From positions 434,001 through 498,000 of the forward strand of contig NZ_JAAFZC010000001.1 of assembly GCF_010614805.1 (NCBI RefSeq): a stretch of 64,000 bases of DNA. Reading direction: 5' to 3'. Below, in pieces: positions 1 through 8,861 of the stretch (its first letter is position 1; each line of letters starts with the position of its first letter). Source of the DNA: Pseudooceanicola aestuarii (GTDB taxonomy: Bacteria > Pseudomonadota > Alphaproteobacteria > Rhodobacterales > Rhodobacteraceae). A program made the position numbers and the translations under genes. A model generated the notes under the pieces. That model saw only the letters and a program-made list of their open reading frames with translations. It searched no databases and was not told where the DNA came from.

Positions 1-366
1 ATTGGCCCCGCAATCGTCCAGCGCCATGCGATAGCGTGCGCCGATGTCGAATTCGTCCGCATGAGCGCGCGGCAGGTGGTCGATCGGGGCCAGCCCGTCG
101 AACAGCGGGATGTTCAGGTAGGTCACACCCGCCACATCGGCCAGCGGATTGGGCGCGGCGTCGATTTCCGTGTCGCGGCGCAGGTCGATGATACGGCGCA
201 GCCCGCGCGCGCGCGCGGCGTCCAGATCCTCCGCCGACAGATCCTGCAAGGCATCGCCGCGCCAGATCGCATCGGCCCGGGTGACCCCGCCGACGGACAG
301 GGGATGGCCGCCCAGGCAGCGCATGTTGTGGGCCCCGGCATAGGGCAGGCGGGTGATCTCGGGCAT
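1..366 (-). CDS. Tyrosine-protein phosphatase family protein, 3' end cut off by the window
   Basis: The first 122 codons are visible; the gene runs off the left edge. The start ATG at 366 has an SD-like GGAGGACC just upstream. The protein begins MPEITRLPYAGAHNMRCLGG and continues with a WRGDAL...LSAEDLDAARARGLRRIIDLR segment and a DTEIDAAPNP segment. This order (N-R-x-LGG, then R-x-x-x-L, L-x-x-x-D, G-x-x-x-x-IDLR-x-x-x-E) is the N-terminal signature of the Y_phosphatase3 / dual-specificity phosphatase family. The catalytic HCxxGKDRTG loop would lie beyond the window, so activity cannot be judged. These enzymes are usually cytoplasmic; the substrate is unknown. Confidence 0.7.
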   Translation of the reverse strand, partial: MPEITRLPYAGAHNMRCLGGHPLSVGGVTRADAIWRGDALQDLSAEDLDAARARGLRRIIDLRRDTEIDAAPNPLADVAGVTYLNIPLFDGLAPIDHLPRAHADEFDIGARYRMALDDCGAN

Positions 367-584
367 GGGTCTGGTCCTCCGGTGGGTTGGCGCAACCTCC
401 CCCCTGCGGATCGGGATGGCAAGGGGCAGGCGCCGGCCGCCGGGGGCCAAACCCTGTGCAGCGCGTGAATTTTTCATGACACGCCCGGCGCGCAACCGGC
501 ATCGGTGCCTGCCGAAATCCTTGCGCCATGCAGCGCCAGCGCGTACCGGAGAACAGGGGTGTGATCAGGCGGAGGGCCAGGGCA

Positions 585-1355
585 ATGCAGATCGGGATCA
601 GCCATCAGCGGGGGCCGACGGATCCGGGCCGGGGGCCGGTGCGCGTGGGCTGGTTTCTGAACAAGACTGAGGCCCCGGTGATCTACGATCCGCCGCGCCG
701 GGTGAATTCCCGCGACGCCCGGCGCGATCACGCGAAATCCGCCGCCCGCTGCCCCGCCGTCCTGAACCTGGAAACCCGCTACTTCGAGGTGCCCTGCCCC
801 TATGACCTGAACCTTGGCTTTGCCCGCGACGCCGCGGGCAAGCCGATGTTGCGCAACCTCTCGGGCGGTCAAAGCAGCGTGCGCGGCTCCAAGCTGGGGC
901 AGAAGATCCACGTGGTGCGCGAGGCCGAATGGCGCTATCCCGACCGGCCGACGATCCAGATGGGCCTGCCCTATGTCTTCATCGCGGACGAGCCCGTCTA
1001 TCTGTCGCAGCTGGACGCCTACATGCATTACAGCCGCACGCCGCGCCCCGGCACGATCTTTGGCGGGCGCTACCCGATCGACCTGTGGCCGCGTCCGCTG
1101 ATGTGGGCGTTCGAATGGCACGATATCGACACGCCGCTGGTGATCCGCCGGGGGGAGCCGCTGTTCTATTGCCAGTTCGAGGCCGACGGCCCCGACCGCG
1201 CCGTCCAGCTGGTGGAGGCCGAGAAGACGCCCGAGCTGGAAACCTATCTGGATCATATCAGCGGGGCGGTGAACTATGTCAGCCAGACCTTCTCCCTGTT
1301 CGACGCCGCAGCGCGGGTAAGACCGGATAAGCTTCTGAAAGTACGAGAAAAATGA
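585..1355 (+). CDS. Conserved hypothetical protein, coupled to downstream sulfotransferase fusion
   Basis: 256 residues. The ATG at 585 was chosen because GGAGGG lies 8 bases upstream; an in-frame ATG at 528 has no such site. No family was recognised with confidence. The protein has no signal peptide or membrane segment and is rich in aromatic and proline residues, including a central Y-P-I-D-L-W-P-R-P-L-M-W-A-F-E-W stretch and the N-terminal V-G-W-F-L-N-K-T-E-A-P. This suggests a compact beta-rich cytoplasmic protein. Its stop overlaps the start of the next gene (ATGA at 1352), so the two are probably translated together and may act on the same substrate. Confidence 0.75.
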   Translation: MQIGISHQRGPTDPGRGPVRVGWFLNKTEAPVIYDPPRRVNSRDARRDHAKSAARCPAVLNLETRYFEVPCPYDLNLGFARDAAGKPMLRNLSGGQSSVRGSKLGQKIHVVREAEWRYPDRPTIQMGLPYVFIADEPVYLSQLDAYMHYSRTPRPGTIFGGRYPIDLWPRPLMWAFEWHDIDTPLVIRRGEPLFYCQFEADGPDRAVQLVEAEKTPELETYLDHISGAVNYVSQTFSLFDAAARVRPDKLLKVREK

Positions 1356-3310
1356 CGGAAGACGCCACGCCGGAAGAGCGTCTGAACCGCGCCCGCGCGG
1401 CCTTTGGCGAGGGGCGGATATCGGCCGCGTGGGAGGCGATCGCCCCGCTGCGGTCCGGGCGCGATGGCCTGCCCCCTGCTCAGGCGCGGGAGCTGGATTA
1501 CCTGGTCCTGGGCTGCGCCGTCTACCACACCGGCGACCTGAATGCCGCGCGTGTTCTGAACGCCCGGCTCAGCGCGGATCAGTGGCGCCCGATGCGCTAT
1601 CGGCTCAGCCTGCGGCTGCGCGATCCGGCCACGGCAAAGCGGCTGCGCAGCCATCCCGCCGTCACCCCGCAGGAGGCCGAGGACTTCCGCACCTCCGCCG
1701 GGCTGCACGAGATCTGGGCAAATCGCTACGGTCTCGGCTTCCCCCTCTATGCGCGCAGGTTTGCCGCGATCAACTTCCCCAAGGTTCTGCCGGGATCGCT
1801 GGACCACGCCCCCCTGACCGACGATCCGACCCGCGACGTGGATCTGATCGTACTGGAACAGGGGCTGGGGGACGTGCTGTTCCACATGGCCCATATCAAG
1901 GCCGAGGGGCACCATGCGCGCAGCACCTTTACCGGGCTGGCGAAATACGCGCCGCTGGTCGGGCGGTTCTTCCCGGAGGCGACATTCCTGCCGCTGGAGA
2001 AGCTCTCCGAAGGGCCGCGCCGGTCTGCGCATCTGTCGGCGGATTTCGTCGCGCGGGGCTATCGCCGTCTGGGCAGCCTGTCGCCCGGCATCACGCTGGC
2101 CCAACCGCTGCGGCTGGCGCTGGACAGCCCCGTGATCGGCATCTGCTGGCGCGGCGGATCAGGGCAGAACCGGCGGGAGGAACGGCATATCCCGTTGCGC
2201 TGGCTGCTGGATATGCTGCCGATGGAGGGGCGCTACCTGGCGCTGCAATTCGACCTGACGGAGGAAGAGCGCGCGATCCTGCACGCCGATCCACGCTGCA
2301 TGGTGCCGGTGGCGGACCTGACCGCCAATTCCCTGGCCACGCTGGACATGCTGCGCCGCCTGGCGGGGGTGATCTCGGTGGACAGCGCGAATTGGCACAT
2401 GGCCGGGTTCTCCGGTGTGCCGCTTCTGGCGGTGATGAACCGCACGGCGCATTGGTTCTGGGGCGCCGGGGCCCGCGCCGAAAGCGTGTTTGCCTCGGCC
2501 CGCACGGTGTCCAAGGACGGGCTGGATGCCGATGTCCTGGCCCGGTGGCTGCCCGAGGCGCAGGCACAATGGCGCGCGCGGCCTGTCACACCCCTGCCTT
2601 GCCCGCCGGTGTCGCGCGGAGTGCCGCGGGTCGCGGCGCCGCTGCGGCCGGTTTTCATCGCCGGGTTGCCGCGCTCTGGCACTTCCATGGTGACGCGGGC
2701 GCTGAACCGCTGTGGCCTGTGGGTGGGGGAGACGGTGGCCGGCAATGCCGACAACCCGCAGGGCTATTACGAAAACCGCGCCATACGCGACCGTATCGTA
2801 AAGCCGCTGCTGAAATCCATGGGCGCCGATCCGCTGGGCGTCAGCCCCCTGCCCCGCTGGGAAACCCTGCCCCCGGCGCCTGCCCTGGCCGCCACGCTGC
2901 TTCGTGCGATCCGTGCGCAGGGCTATGACGGGCGGGCGGTCTGGGGGTTCAAGGATCCCAAGATCACGCTGCTTTGGCCCCTGTTCGCCGAGGCCTTCCC
3001 CCAGGCCACATGGGTGATCGTGCACCGCGACCGGGCGGCGGTTCTACGGTCCCTCACCCGCGCCAGCTTCATGAAACGGCATTCCACCTCGGAAGAGTTC
3101 TGGGTGCCCTTCTGCAACGCCTATGCCCACCGGCTGCACCGGCTGCGCGACAGCGGGCTGCGCGTGGTGGAGGTGGAGGCGGACGCGGTGATGGCCGGCG
3201 ATCTGGACCCGCTGGCCGCCGTCTGCGCCGCCACCGGGCTGGACTGGGACGCCGGGGCCGTGCGCCGGGCGCTGGCCCGCGACGGCAATGACGGCAATGA
3301 CGGCGCCTAA
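1352..3310 (+). CDS. TPR/glycosyltransferase-like protein fused to a C-terminal sulfotransferase
   Basis: 652 residues with at least two modules. Residues about 1-130 are Ala/Arg-rich helices like TPR-type repeats. Residues about 165-410 resemble the GT9/GT41-like half of TPR glycosyltransferases: an E-Q-G-L-G-D-V-L-F motif, then V-D-S-A-N-W-H-M-A-G-F-S-G-V-P-L where these enzymes carry their nucleotide-sugar site. The C-terminal part from about 430 is a sulfotransferase: the PAPS-binding loop AGLPRSGTSMV is intact, followed by an NPQGYYE segment and WVIVHRDR, the usual second PAPS-binding strand. It probably modifies a glycan or glycoprotein, but the acceptor is unknown. It ends 4 bases into the convergent LuxR gene. 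Confidence 0.8.
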   Translation: MTEDATPEERLNRARAAFGEGRISAAWEAIAPLRSGRDGLPPAQARELDYLVLGCAVYHTGDLNAARVLNARLSADQWRPMRYRLSLRLRDPATAKRLRSHPAVTPQEAEDFRTSAGLHEIWANRYGLGFPLYARRFAAINFPKVLPGSLDHAPLTDDPTRDVDLIVLEQGLGDVLFHMAHIKAEGHHARSTFTGLAKYAPLVGRFFPEATFLPLEKLSEGPRRSAHLSADFVARGYRRLGSLSPGITLAQPLRLALDSPVIGICWRGGSGQNRREERHIPLRWLLDMLPMEGRYLALQFDLTEEERAILHADPRCMVPVADLTANSLATLDMLRRLAGVISVDSANWHMAGFSGVPLLAVMNRTAHWFWGAGARAESVFASARTVSKDGLDADVLARWLPEAQAQWRARPVTPLPCPPVSRGVPRVAAPLRPVFIAGLPRSGTSMVTRALNRCGLWVGETVAGNADNPQGYYENRAIRDRIVKPLLKSMGADPLGVSPLPRWETLPPAPALAATLLRAIRAQGYDGRAVWGFKDPKITLLWPLFAEAFPQATWVIVHRDRAAVLRSLTRASFMKRHSTSEEFWVPFCNAYAHRLHRLRDSGLRVVEVEADAVMAGDLDPLAAVCAATGLDWDAGAVRRALARDGNDGNDGA

Positions 3311-3903
3311 CGCGCGGGCACCACGTTGTCGGTGTCCAGCCCCGACAGCGCCTGCAACAGGGCCGAGGTGTTGGAGACGCCGAATTTCTTCAGCAGCTTG
3401 GTGCGGTAGACCTCGATCGTGCGATAGGACAGATCCAGCTGCAAGGCGATCTCCTTGGAGGTCAGGCCATCGGCCAGGAACGACACGATCTCCCGCTCCC
3501 GCCGGGTCATGGGGGTGTAGGGGCGCAACTCCGACAGGTCGGCAAAGCTCCAGACCGCGCGGGCCAGCGGCGTGTCGGGGGTAAAGGAATGGCCCCGCAC
3601 CCGGCACCAGAACAGCGTGCCGTCGCGCCGCGCCATCACGCGTTCGTCCCAGTAGCGGTTGTCCTCCTGCAACTGGCGCACACCGCGATCGCGGATGTTC
3701 ACGAATTCCTCGTTGCTGGCGTAAAGAAGGTTGAACAGCTGGTCGCGCAGCTCCTCCCGGCGGTAGCCGAACATCTGCGCGAAAGCCAGGTTGCAATCCC
3801 GGATCACGCGGTTCTCCGTCACCACCAGACCCACCGGCGCGTGCAGAAAAGCCAGCTCCTCGAACTGGCCGGTATCGAAACATGCCGCGATACGTAGTTC
3901 CAC
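3307..3903 (-). CDS. PAS domain LuxR-type transcriptional regulator
   Basis: About 198 residues from a GTG start at 3903. The open frame extends much further upstream across the livK-like gene, but that part is a high-GC artefact. An N-terminal PAS fold (FEELAFLHAPVGLVV...NRVIRDCNLAFAQMFGYRREEL) is followed by a PAC-like segment (WDERVMARRDGTLFWCRVRG). The C-terminal LuxR helix-turn-helix reads MTRREREIVSFLADGLTSKE and then IALQLDLSYRTIEVYRTKLL. There is no receiver domain, so it probably senses a small ligand directly. It is transcribed divergently from the branched-chain-type ABC importer, which makes that operon the likely target. The start codon is the weak point: no strong SD is visible. 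Confidence 0.8.
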   Translation of the reverse strand: MELRIAACFDTGQFEELAFLHAPVGLVVTENRVIRDCNLAFAQMFGYRREELRDQLFNLLYASNEEFVNIRDRGVRQLQEDNRYWDERVMARRDGTLFWCRVRGHSFTPDTPLARAVWSFADLSELRPYTPMTRREREIVSFLADGLTSKEIALQLDLSYRTIEVYRTKLLKKFGVSNTSALLQALSGLDTDNVVPAR

Positions 3904-4023
3904 AATCTTGCCCGTCTGCCCGGTGTCTGTGACGATCTCCGCGTCACAAGCTATCCCCGCAGACAGACCCGCGCAACCGGCGCCGGGCCCGGCGGGTGCA
4001 TGGCGGAAACGGGAGGACAACCA

Positions 4024-5220
4024 ATGAAACCGCTCTTCAAGGCCTTCGGCACGGCCGTGGCCGTGCTGGCCATGTCCGGTGCTGCCTGGGCACAGGATCC
4101 GATCAAGATCGCGCTGATCCACGGCATGTCCGGCAGCGCGTTCGAAGCCTTTTCCAAGCAATCCCAGACCGGGTTCGAACTGGGGCTGGAATATGCCACC
4201 GACGGCACGATGGAAATCAACGGCCGCCCCATCGAGATCATCAAGAAGGACACCCAGTTCAAACCTGACGTGGCACGGGCCGCGCTGGCCGAGGCCTATG
4301 GCGATGACGAGGTTCTGCTGGCCGTAGGCGCGACCTCTTCGGGCGTGACAAAGGGGATGCTGCCCATCGCCGAGGAATACGAGAAGCTGCTGATCGTCGA
4401 GCCGGCCGTGGCCGACAGCCTGACCGGGCCTGACAGCAACCGCTATGTCTTCAAAACCTCGCGCAATTCCTCGATGGACATGCAGGCGCAGGCGCTTGCC
4501 CTGCAACCGGACGAGAACCTTTACGTCGCCACCCTGGCAGAGGATTACGCCTTTGGCCGCGACGGGATCGCGGCGTTCAAATCCGCGCTGGACGGATCGG
4601 GCGCCACCCTGGTGACCGAGGAATACGTGCCCCAGGGCACCGCCGATTACACCGCCGTGGCCGAACGCATGTTCAACGCGCTCAAGGACAAGGACGGCCG
4701 CAAGGTCATCATGATCTACGTCGCCGGGTCCGGTGACCCGATGGGCAAGATCTCCTCGATGGAACCGGATCGCTTCGGCATCGAGATCTCCACCGGCGGT
4801 CATATCCTGCCCGTCCTGCCGACCTACAAGCGGGTGCCGGGCATGGAAGGCGCGATCTACTACTATTACGAAAGCCCGCAGAACGAGGTGAACGACTGGT
4901 TGGTGAAAACCCATCAGGAGCGGTTCGACAGCCCGCCCGATTTCTTCACCGCAGGTGGCATGGCCGCCGCGATGGCCGTGGCCAAGGCCCTGAAGACCGC
5001 ACCGGATTACGACACGGAGACCCTGATCGAGACGATGGAAGGCATGTCCTGGGAAACGCCCAAGGGCACCATGACCTTCCGCCCCGAAGATCATCAGGCG
5101 CTGCAATCCATGTACCACTTCAAGATCAAGGTGGATGATGCCGTCGAATGGGCCATCCCCGAGCTGGTGCGCGAGATCAAGCCCGAAGAGATGAACATCC
5201 CGCTGGGCCGCGAGAACTGA
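4024..5220 (+). CDS. Branched-chain amino acid-type ABC transporter, periplasmic substrate-binding protein
   Basis: 398 residues. ATG 4024 has GGGAGG 7 bases upstream. A Sec signal peptide is clear (MKPLFKAFGTAVAVLAMSGA, cleavage after AWA near residue 22). The mature part starts QDPIKIALIHGMSGSAFEAF and shows the type I periplasmic binding fold of the LivK/Peripla_BP_6 family: LAVGATSSGVTKGMLPIAEE, ATLAEDYAFGRDGI, and a tail VREIKPEEMNIP. It captures the substrate for the LivGFHM-like proteins downstream. The substrate is not certain: sequences like this are often assigned to aromatic or other carboxylic compounds rather than leucine. Confidence 0.92.
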   Translation: MKPLFKAFGTAVAVLAMSGAAWAQDPIKIALIHGMSGSAFEAFSKQSQTGFELGLEYATDGTMEINGRPIEIIKKDTQFKPDVARAALAEAYGDDEVLLAVGATSSGVTKGMLPIAEEYEKLLIVEPAVADSLTGPDSNRYVFKTSRNSSMDMQAQALALQPDENLYVATLAEDYAFGRDGIAAFKSALDGSGATLVTEEYVPQGTADYTAVAERMFNALKDKDGRKVIMIYVAGSGDPMGKISSMEPDRFGIEISTGGHILPVLPTYKRVPGMEGAIYYYYESPQNEVNDWLVKTHQERFDSPPDFFTAGGMAAAMAVAKALKTAPDYDTETLIETMEGMSWETPKGTMTFRPEDHQALQSMYHFKIKVDDAVEWAIPELVREIKPEEMNIPLGREN

Positions 5221-5312
5221 TCGCGCCGCGATCGTCCCATGCATCGGGCACGGCGGCCGGCCTTCGCGCCGCCGTGTCCCCCCATCCTTTTCCTGACAGC
5301 TACGGAATACTC

Positions 5313-6074
5313 ATGACGCCTTCTCTTGAAACCAAGGGGCTGACGATCCGTTTCGGCGGACATACGGCGGTAAACGCCGTGTCCTGCGCCTTCCACCCCG
5401 GAGAGCTGACGGTCATCGTCGGGCCGAACGGGGCGGGCAAGACCACCTATTTCAACCTGATCTCCGGCCAGTTGACCGCCTCCGAGGGCCGTGTCCTGAA
5501 GGATGGTCGGGATATCACCGGGCAATCCCCTTCGGGCCGAGCCAAGGCCGGGTTGGGCCGCGCCTTTCAACTGACCAACCTGTTTCCGCAACTCAGCGTG
5601 CTGGAAAATATCCGCCTGGCCTGTCAGGCCCGATCCGGCGATGGCTGGCGGCTGTTGACCCCGGTGCGGCGCATGACCGGCCTGTCCGACCGCGCCCGCC
5701 ATTACCTGGAGGCCGCGCGGCTGACCGCCGTTGCCGACCAGCCGGTGGCCACCCTGCCCCATGGCGATCAGCGCAAGCTGGAGGTCGCCCTGCTGATGGC
5801 GATGGAGCCCGATATCTACATGTTCGACGAACCCACGGCGGGGATGAGCGTGGATCACGCCCCTGCCGTTCTGGACCTGATCGCCGGGATCAAGGCCGAC
5901 CGGACCAAGACGGTTCTGCTGGTGGAGCACAAGATGGATGTGGTCCGCGCCCTCGCCGACCGGATCATCGTGCTGCACAACGGTGAATTGCTGGCCGATG
6001 GCGCCCCCGACGAGGTGATGAATTCCCAGCTGGTGCGCGACGTCTACCTGGGCCGTTCCAAGGGGGCCGCATGA
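5313..6074 (+). CDS. ABC transporter ATP-binding protein, LivG type
   Basis: 253 residues. The ATG at 5313 begins MTPSLETKGLTIRFGGHTAV, directly in front of the nucleotide-binding domain; upstream in-frame starts would add a low-complexity tail. Walker A is GPNGAGKTT. The signature region is unusual, reading LPHGDQRKLEVALLMAMEP instead of a canonical LSGGQ, as is common for LivG. Walker B is IYMFDEPTAGMS and the H-loop is VEHKMD. Together with the LivF-like subunit it energises import across the inner membrane. It overlaps livF by ATGA. Confidence 0.92.
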   Translation: MTPSLETKGLTIRFGGHTAVNAVSCAFHPGELTVIVGPNGAGKTTYFNLISGQLTASEGRVLKDGRDITGQSPSGRAKAGLGRAFQLTNLFPQLSVLENIRLACQARSGDGWRLLTPVRRMTGLSDRARHYLEAARLTAVADQPVATLPHGDQRKLEVALLMAMEPDIYMFDEPTAGMSVDHAPAVLDLIAGIKADRTKTVLLVEHKMDVVRALADRIIVLHNGELLADGAPDEVMNSQLVRDVYLGRSKGAA

Positions 6075-6775
6075 CGCTTCTTTCCCTTTCCAACATGCAG
6101 ACCCGCATCGACCAATATGCCGTGCTGCACGACGTGACGCTGGACGTGCCCGAGGGCGGCGTCTTCGTCCTGCTGGGCCGCAACGGCGCAGGCAAGACGA
6201 CGACCCTGCGGTCGATCATGGGGCTGTGGAAACCCTCTCCCGGATCGGTCAAATTCCGCGGGCAGGACATCACCGGGATGCATACCGCCGACATCGCGCG
6301 TCTGGGCATCGCGCTGGTGCCCGAGAACATGGGAATTTTCGGCGGGCTGACCGTACAGGAAAATCTGGTCCTGGCCACCACCACGGGACGGTTCGATGCC
6401 GACCGGCTGGACCGGGTCCAGACCCTGTTTCCGGCGCTGAAGACGTTCTGGACCAAACAGGCCTGGTCCCTGTCGGGCGGGCAGAAACAGATGCTGGCCG
6501 TCGCCCGTGCCATCATCGAACCGCGCGCGCTGATCCTGATCGACGAACCGACCAAGGGGCTGGCCCCGTCGATCGTGGATGCCATGGCCGACGCCTTTGC
6601 AGAGATCGCGCAGACGACCACCATCTTGTTGGTGGAGCAGAATTTCGAATTCGCGAAATCGCTGGGCCGCGACATGGCGGTGATCGACGATGGCCGCGTG
6701 GTGCATCGCGGCACCATGGCGGAATTCGCGGCGGATGCGGATCTACAGGGCAGATTGATCGGGATATCGGCATGA
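6071..6775 (+). CDS. ABC transporter ATP-binding protein, LivF type
   Basis: 234 residues with the full ABC ATPase set: Walker A GRNGAGKTT, Q-loop near GIALVPENMGIFGGLTVQEN, signature LSGGQKQMLAVARAI, Walker B LILIDEPTKGLAPSI, H-loop VEQNFE. The phrase DEPTKGLAP is typical of LivF. It pairs with the LivG-like subunit to form the asymmetric ATPase dimer of a branched-chain-type importer. Both ends overlap neighbours by ATGA (livG at 6071, livH at 6772), so the operon is tightly coupled. Confidence 0.93.
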   Translation: MTLLSLSNMQTRIDQYAVLHDVTLDVPEGGVFVLLGRNGAGKTTTLRSIMGLWKPSPGSVKFRGQDITGMHTADIARLGIALVPENMGIFGGLTVQENLVLATTTGRFDADRLDRVQTLFPALKTFWTKQAWSLSGGQKQMLAVARAIIEPRALILIDEPTKGLAPSIVDAMADAFAEIAQTTTILLVEQNFEFAKSLGRDMAVIDDGRVVHRGTMAEFAADADLQGRLIGISA

Positions 6776-7755
6776 CACGGATAATCGACAAGATGGGCGG
6801 CGTGATGCTGCTGCCCCTGGCGCTGGCGGCGCTTGGTTTTGTGCTGATCGGCAGCCCGTCCAGCTGGGCGACGCTGACGGTGGCAGGGCTGGCGATGGGG
6901 ATGATGATCTTTCTCATGGCGTCGGGGCTGTCATTGGTCTTCGGGCTGATGGATGTGCTGAATTTCGGCCATTCCGCCTTTGTCTCCTTTGGCGCGTTCA
7001 TCGCGGCGACGGTGTTGGCGGCGCTTGGCGGATGGCTGGGATCGGACAGCGTATTTCTGAACGCCGCCGCGCTGGTCGCGGCGATCGCGGCGGCGCTGGT
7101 CTTTGGTCTGGCGGCGGGCTGGTTCTTTGAGACGGTGATCATCCGCCCGGTTTATTCGGACCACCTGCGGCAGATCCTGATCACCATGGGCGCGTTGATC
7201 GTGGCCGAACAGATCATCCTGGCGATCTGGGGCGGATCGCCCATCAACGTGCCGCGCCCGCAGTTCCTCGAAGGTTCCTGGATCATCGGCGATGTCTCGA
7301 TCGAGATCTATCGCGGCTTTGCCTTCGGGCTGGGCGCGTTGGTCTACCTGGCGCTGTACCTGGTGCTGAACCGCACCCGGATCGGGCTGCTGATCCGCGC
7401 CGGCGTCGAGAACCGGGAGATGGTGGAAACCCTGGGCTTTCGCATCGACCGGCTGTTCATCGGGGTCTTCATGCTCGGCTCTGCGCTGGCGGCGTTGGGC
7501 GGTGCCATGTGGGCCGGCTACGAAACGCTGATCACCCCCTCGCTGGGGGCGGAGATGATGATCGTGGTCTTCATCGTGGTGATCATCGGCGGCCTCGGCT
7601 CTGTCCAGGGGACGCTGCTGGGCGCGCTGCTGGTCGGGCTGGTGGCGAATTACGTCGGCTTTCTGGCGCCCAAGATGGCGCTGGCCTCCAACATGCTGTT
7701 GATGATGGCCATTCTTCTGTGGCGGCCCAACGGCCTGAAACCGGCGGTGACGTGA
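6772..7755 (+). CDS. Branched-chain amino acid-type ABC transporter permease, LivH type
   Basis: 327 residues, starting at the ATG overlapping the livF stop. Strongly hydrophobic with about eight membrane segments. It has the LivH hallmarks: SLVFGLMDVLNFGHSAFVSF near residue 55, the RPVYSDHLRQIL loop, the GVENREMVETLGF cytoplasmic coupling loop, and IGGLGSVQGTLLGALLVGLV near the C-terminus. It forms one half of the inner-membrane channel with the LivM-like subunit. The junction with livM is TGATG. Confidence 0.93.
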   Translation: MTRIIDKMGGVMLLPLALAALGFVLIGSPSSWATLTVAGLAMGMMIFLMASGLSLVFGLMDVLNFGHSAFVSFGAFIAATVLAALGGWLGSDSVFLNAAALVAAIAAALVFGLAAGWFFETVIIRPVYSDHLRQILITMGALIVAEQIILAIWGGSPINVPRPQFLEGSWIIGDVSIEIYRGFAFGLGALVYLALYLVLNRTRIGLLIRAGVENREMVETLGFRIDRLFIGVFMLGSALAALGGAMWAGYETLITPSLGAEMMIVVFIVVIIGGLGSVQGTLLGALLVGLVANYVGFLAPKMALASNMLLMMAILLWRPNGLKPAVT

Positions 7756-8861
7756 TGACCGGCAATGCAATCGTGAAAACCTGTGTTCTGGCCATCGCCG
7801 CCTGCCTGCTGTTCGCGCCCTTCCTGTTTCAGGACGTGCGCAGCCTGGAGGTCGCGGCGCGGATCTGCATCTTTGTGGTGCTGGTGGCCAGCTATGACCT
7901 GCTGATCGGCTATACCGGGATCGTCAGCTTTGCCCATACGATGTTCTTCGGCTTCGGCGCCTATGGGGCCGCCATCGCGTTGAAGGAAATGGGGCCGGGC
8001 TGGGGTCCGCTGGCCCTGGGCACTTTGGGCGGGCTGGCCGTTTCGCTGGTGGTGGCGGCGGCCATCGGCCTGCTGTCCCTGCGGGTCAAGGCGATCTTCT
8101 TCGCCATGGTCACCCTGGCCGTCGCCTCTGTCGCGCTGGTGCTGGCCTCGCAGCTGTCGCAATTCACCGGGGGGGAGGACGGGATCACCTACCGCACCCC
8201 CGACCTGTTCAAGACCGCGACCAAACTGGCGGTGGACGAGGACGGCAAGGTCCTGCGCATCGCTGGCGTGCGCCTGAACGGCAAACTGGCCGCCTATTAC
8301 TTCGTTTTCGCAAGCTGTCTGGTGCTGTTCGTTCTGATGCTGCGGCTGACCACCGCGCCCATCGGCACGGTATTGAAAGCGATCCGCGAGAACGAATTGC
8401 GGGCGGAGGCGATCGGCTACCGCGTGGTGCATTACCGCACCTTCGTCTTCTGCCTTGCGGCGGTCATCGCCTCGCTGGCCGGGTCGGTCTATGCCGTCTG
8501 GCTGAAATACGTCGGCCCCGACACGGCGCTGAGCTTTGCCATCATGATCGACATCCTGCTGATGGTGGTGATCGGCGGCATGGGCACGATCTGGGGCGCG
8601 GTGATCGGCGCCACCCTGATGGTCCTGGCGCAATATTACCTGCGCGACGTGATGGAGGCGGCCTCCTCCGCGACAGAGGCCCTGCCCCTCCTGCCGGACT
8701 TGCTGGACCCGGACCGCTGGCTGTTGTGGCTGGGCATCCTGTTCATCCTGCTGGTCTATTTCTTCCCCAAGGGAATTGCCGGCACGATCATGCAACGCCG
8801 CAATCCGAACGGCACGCCGGGCGATCCGCAACCCGACACCGGGCGGGGGACCAGCACATGA
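7755..8861 (+). CDS. Branched-chain amino acid-type ABC transporter permease, LivM type
   Basis: 368 residues. ATG 7755 overlaps the livH stop by one base. About nine to ten membrane segments. LivM features are the GYTGIVSFAHTMFFGFGAYG segment, the coupling loop LKAIRENELRAEAIGYRV and the MIDILLMVVIGGMGTIWGA block. A roughly 40-residue hydrophilic insert (about residues 140-180, including FTGGEDGITYRTPDLF) is the periplasmic loop typical of LivM. It completes the permease. The stop overlaps the following hydrolase gene by ATGA, which ties that enzyme to transport. Confidence 0.93.
   Translation: MTGNAIVKTCVLAIAACLLFAPFLFQDVRSLEVAARICIFVVLVASYDLLIGYTGIVSFAHTMFFGFGAYGAAIALKEMGPGWGPLALGTLGGLAVSLVVAAAIGLLSLRVKAIFFAMVTLAVASVALVLASQLSQFTGGEDGITYRTPDLFKTATKLAVDEDGKVLRIAGVRLNGKLAAYYFVFASCLVLFVLMLRLTTAPIGTVLKAIRENELRAEAIGYRVVHYRTFVFCLAAVIASLAGSVYAVWLKYVGPDTALSFAIMIDILLMVVIGGMGTIWGAVIGATLMVLAQYYLRDVMEAASSATEALPLLPDLLDPDRWLLWLGILFILLVYFFPKGIAGTIMQRRNPNGTPGDPQPDTGRGTST

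Noticed and set aside
3904..5244. N-terminal extension of the LuxR-type regulator across the livK-like gene
   Set aside because: The added segment is repetitive antisense of the substrate-binding protein gene. A GTG start at 3903 gives a compact PAS-LuxR protein that fits the family.
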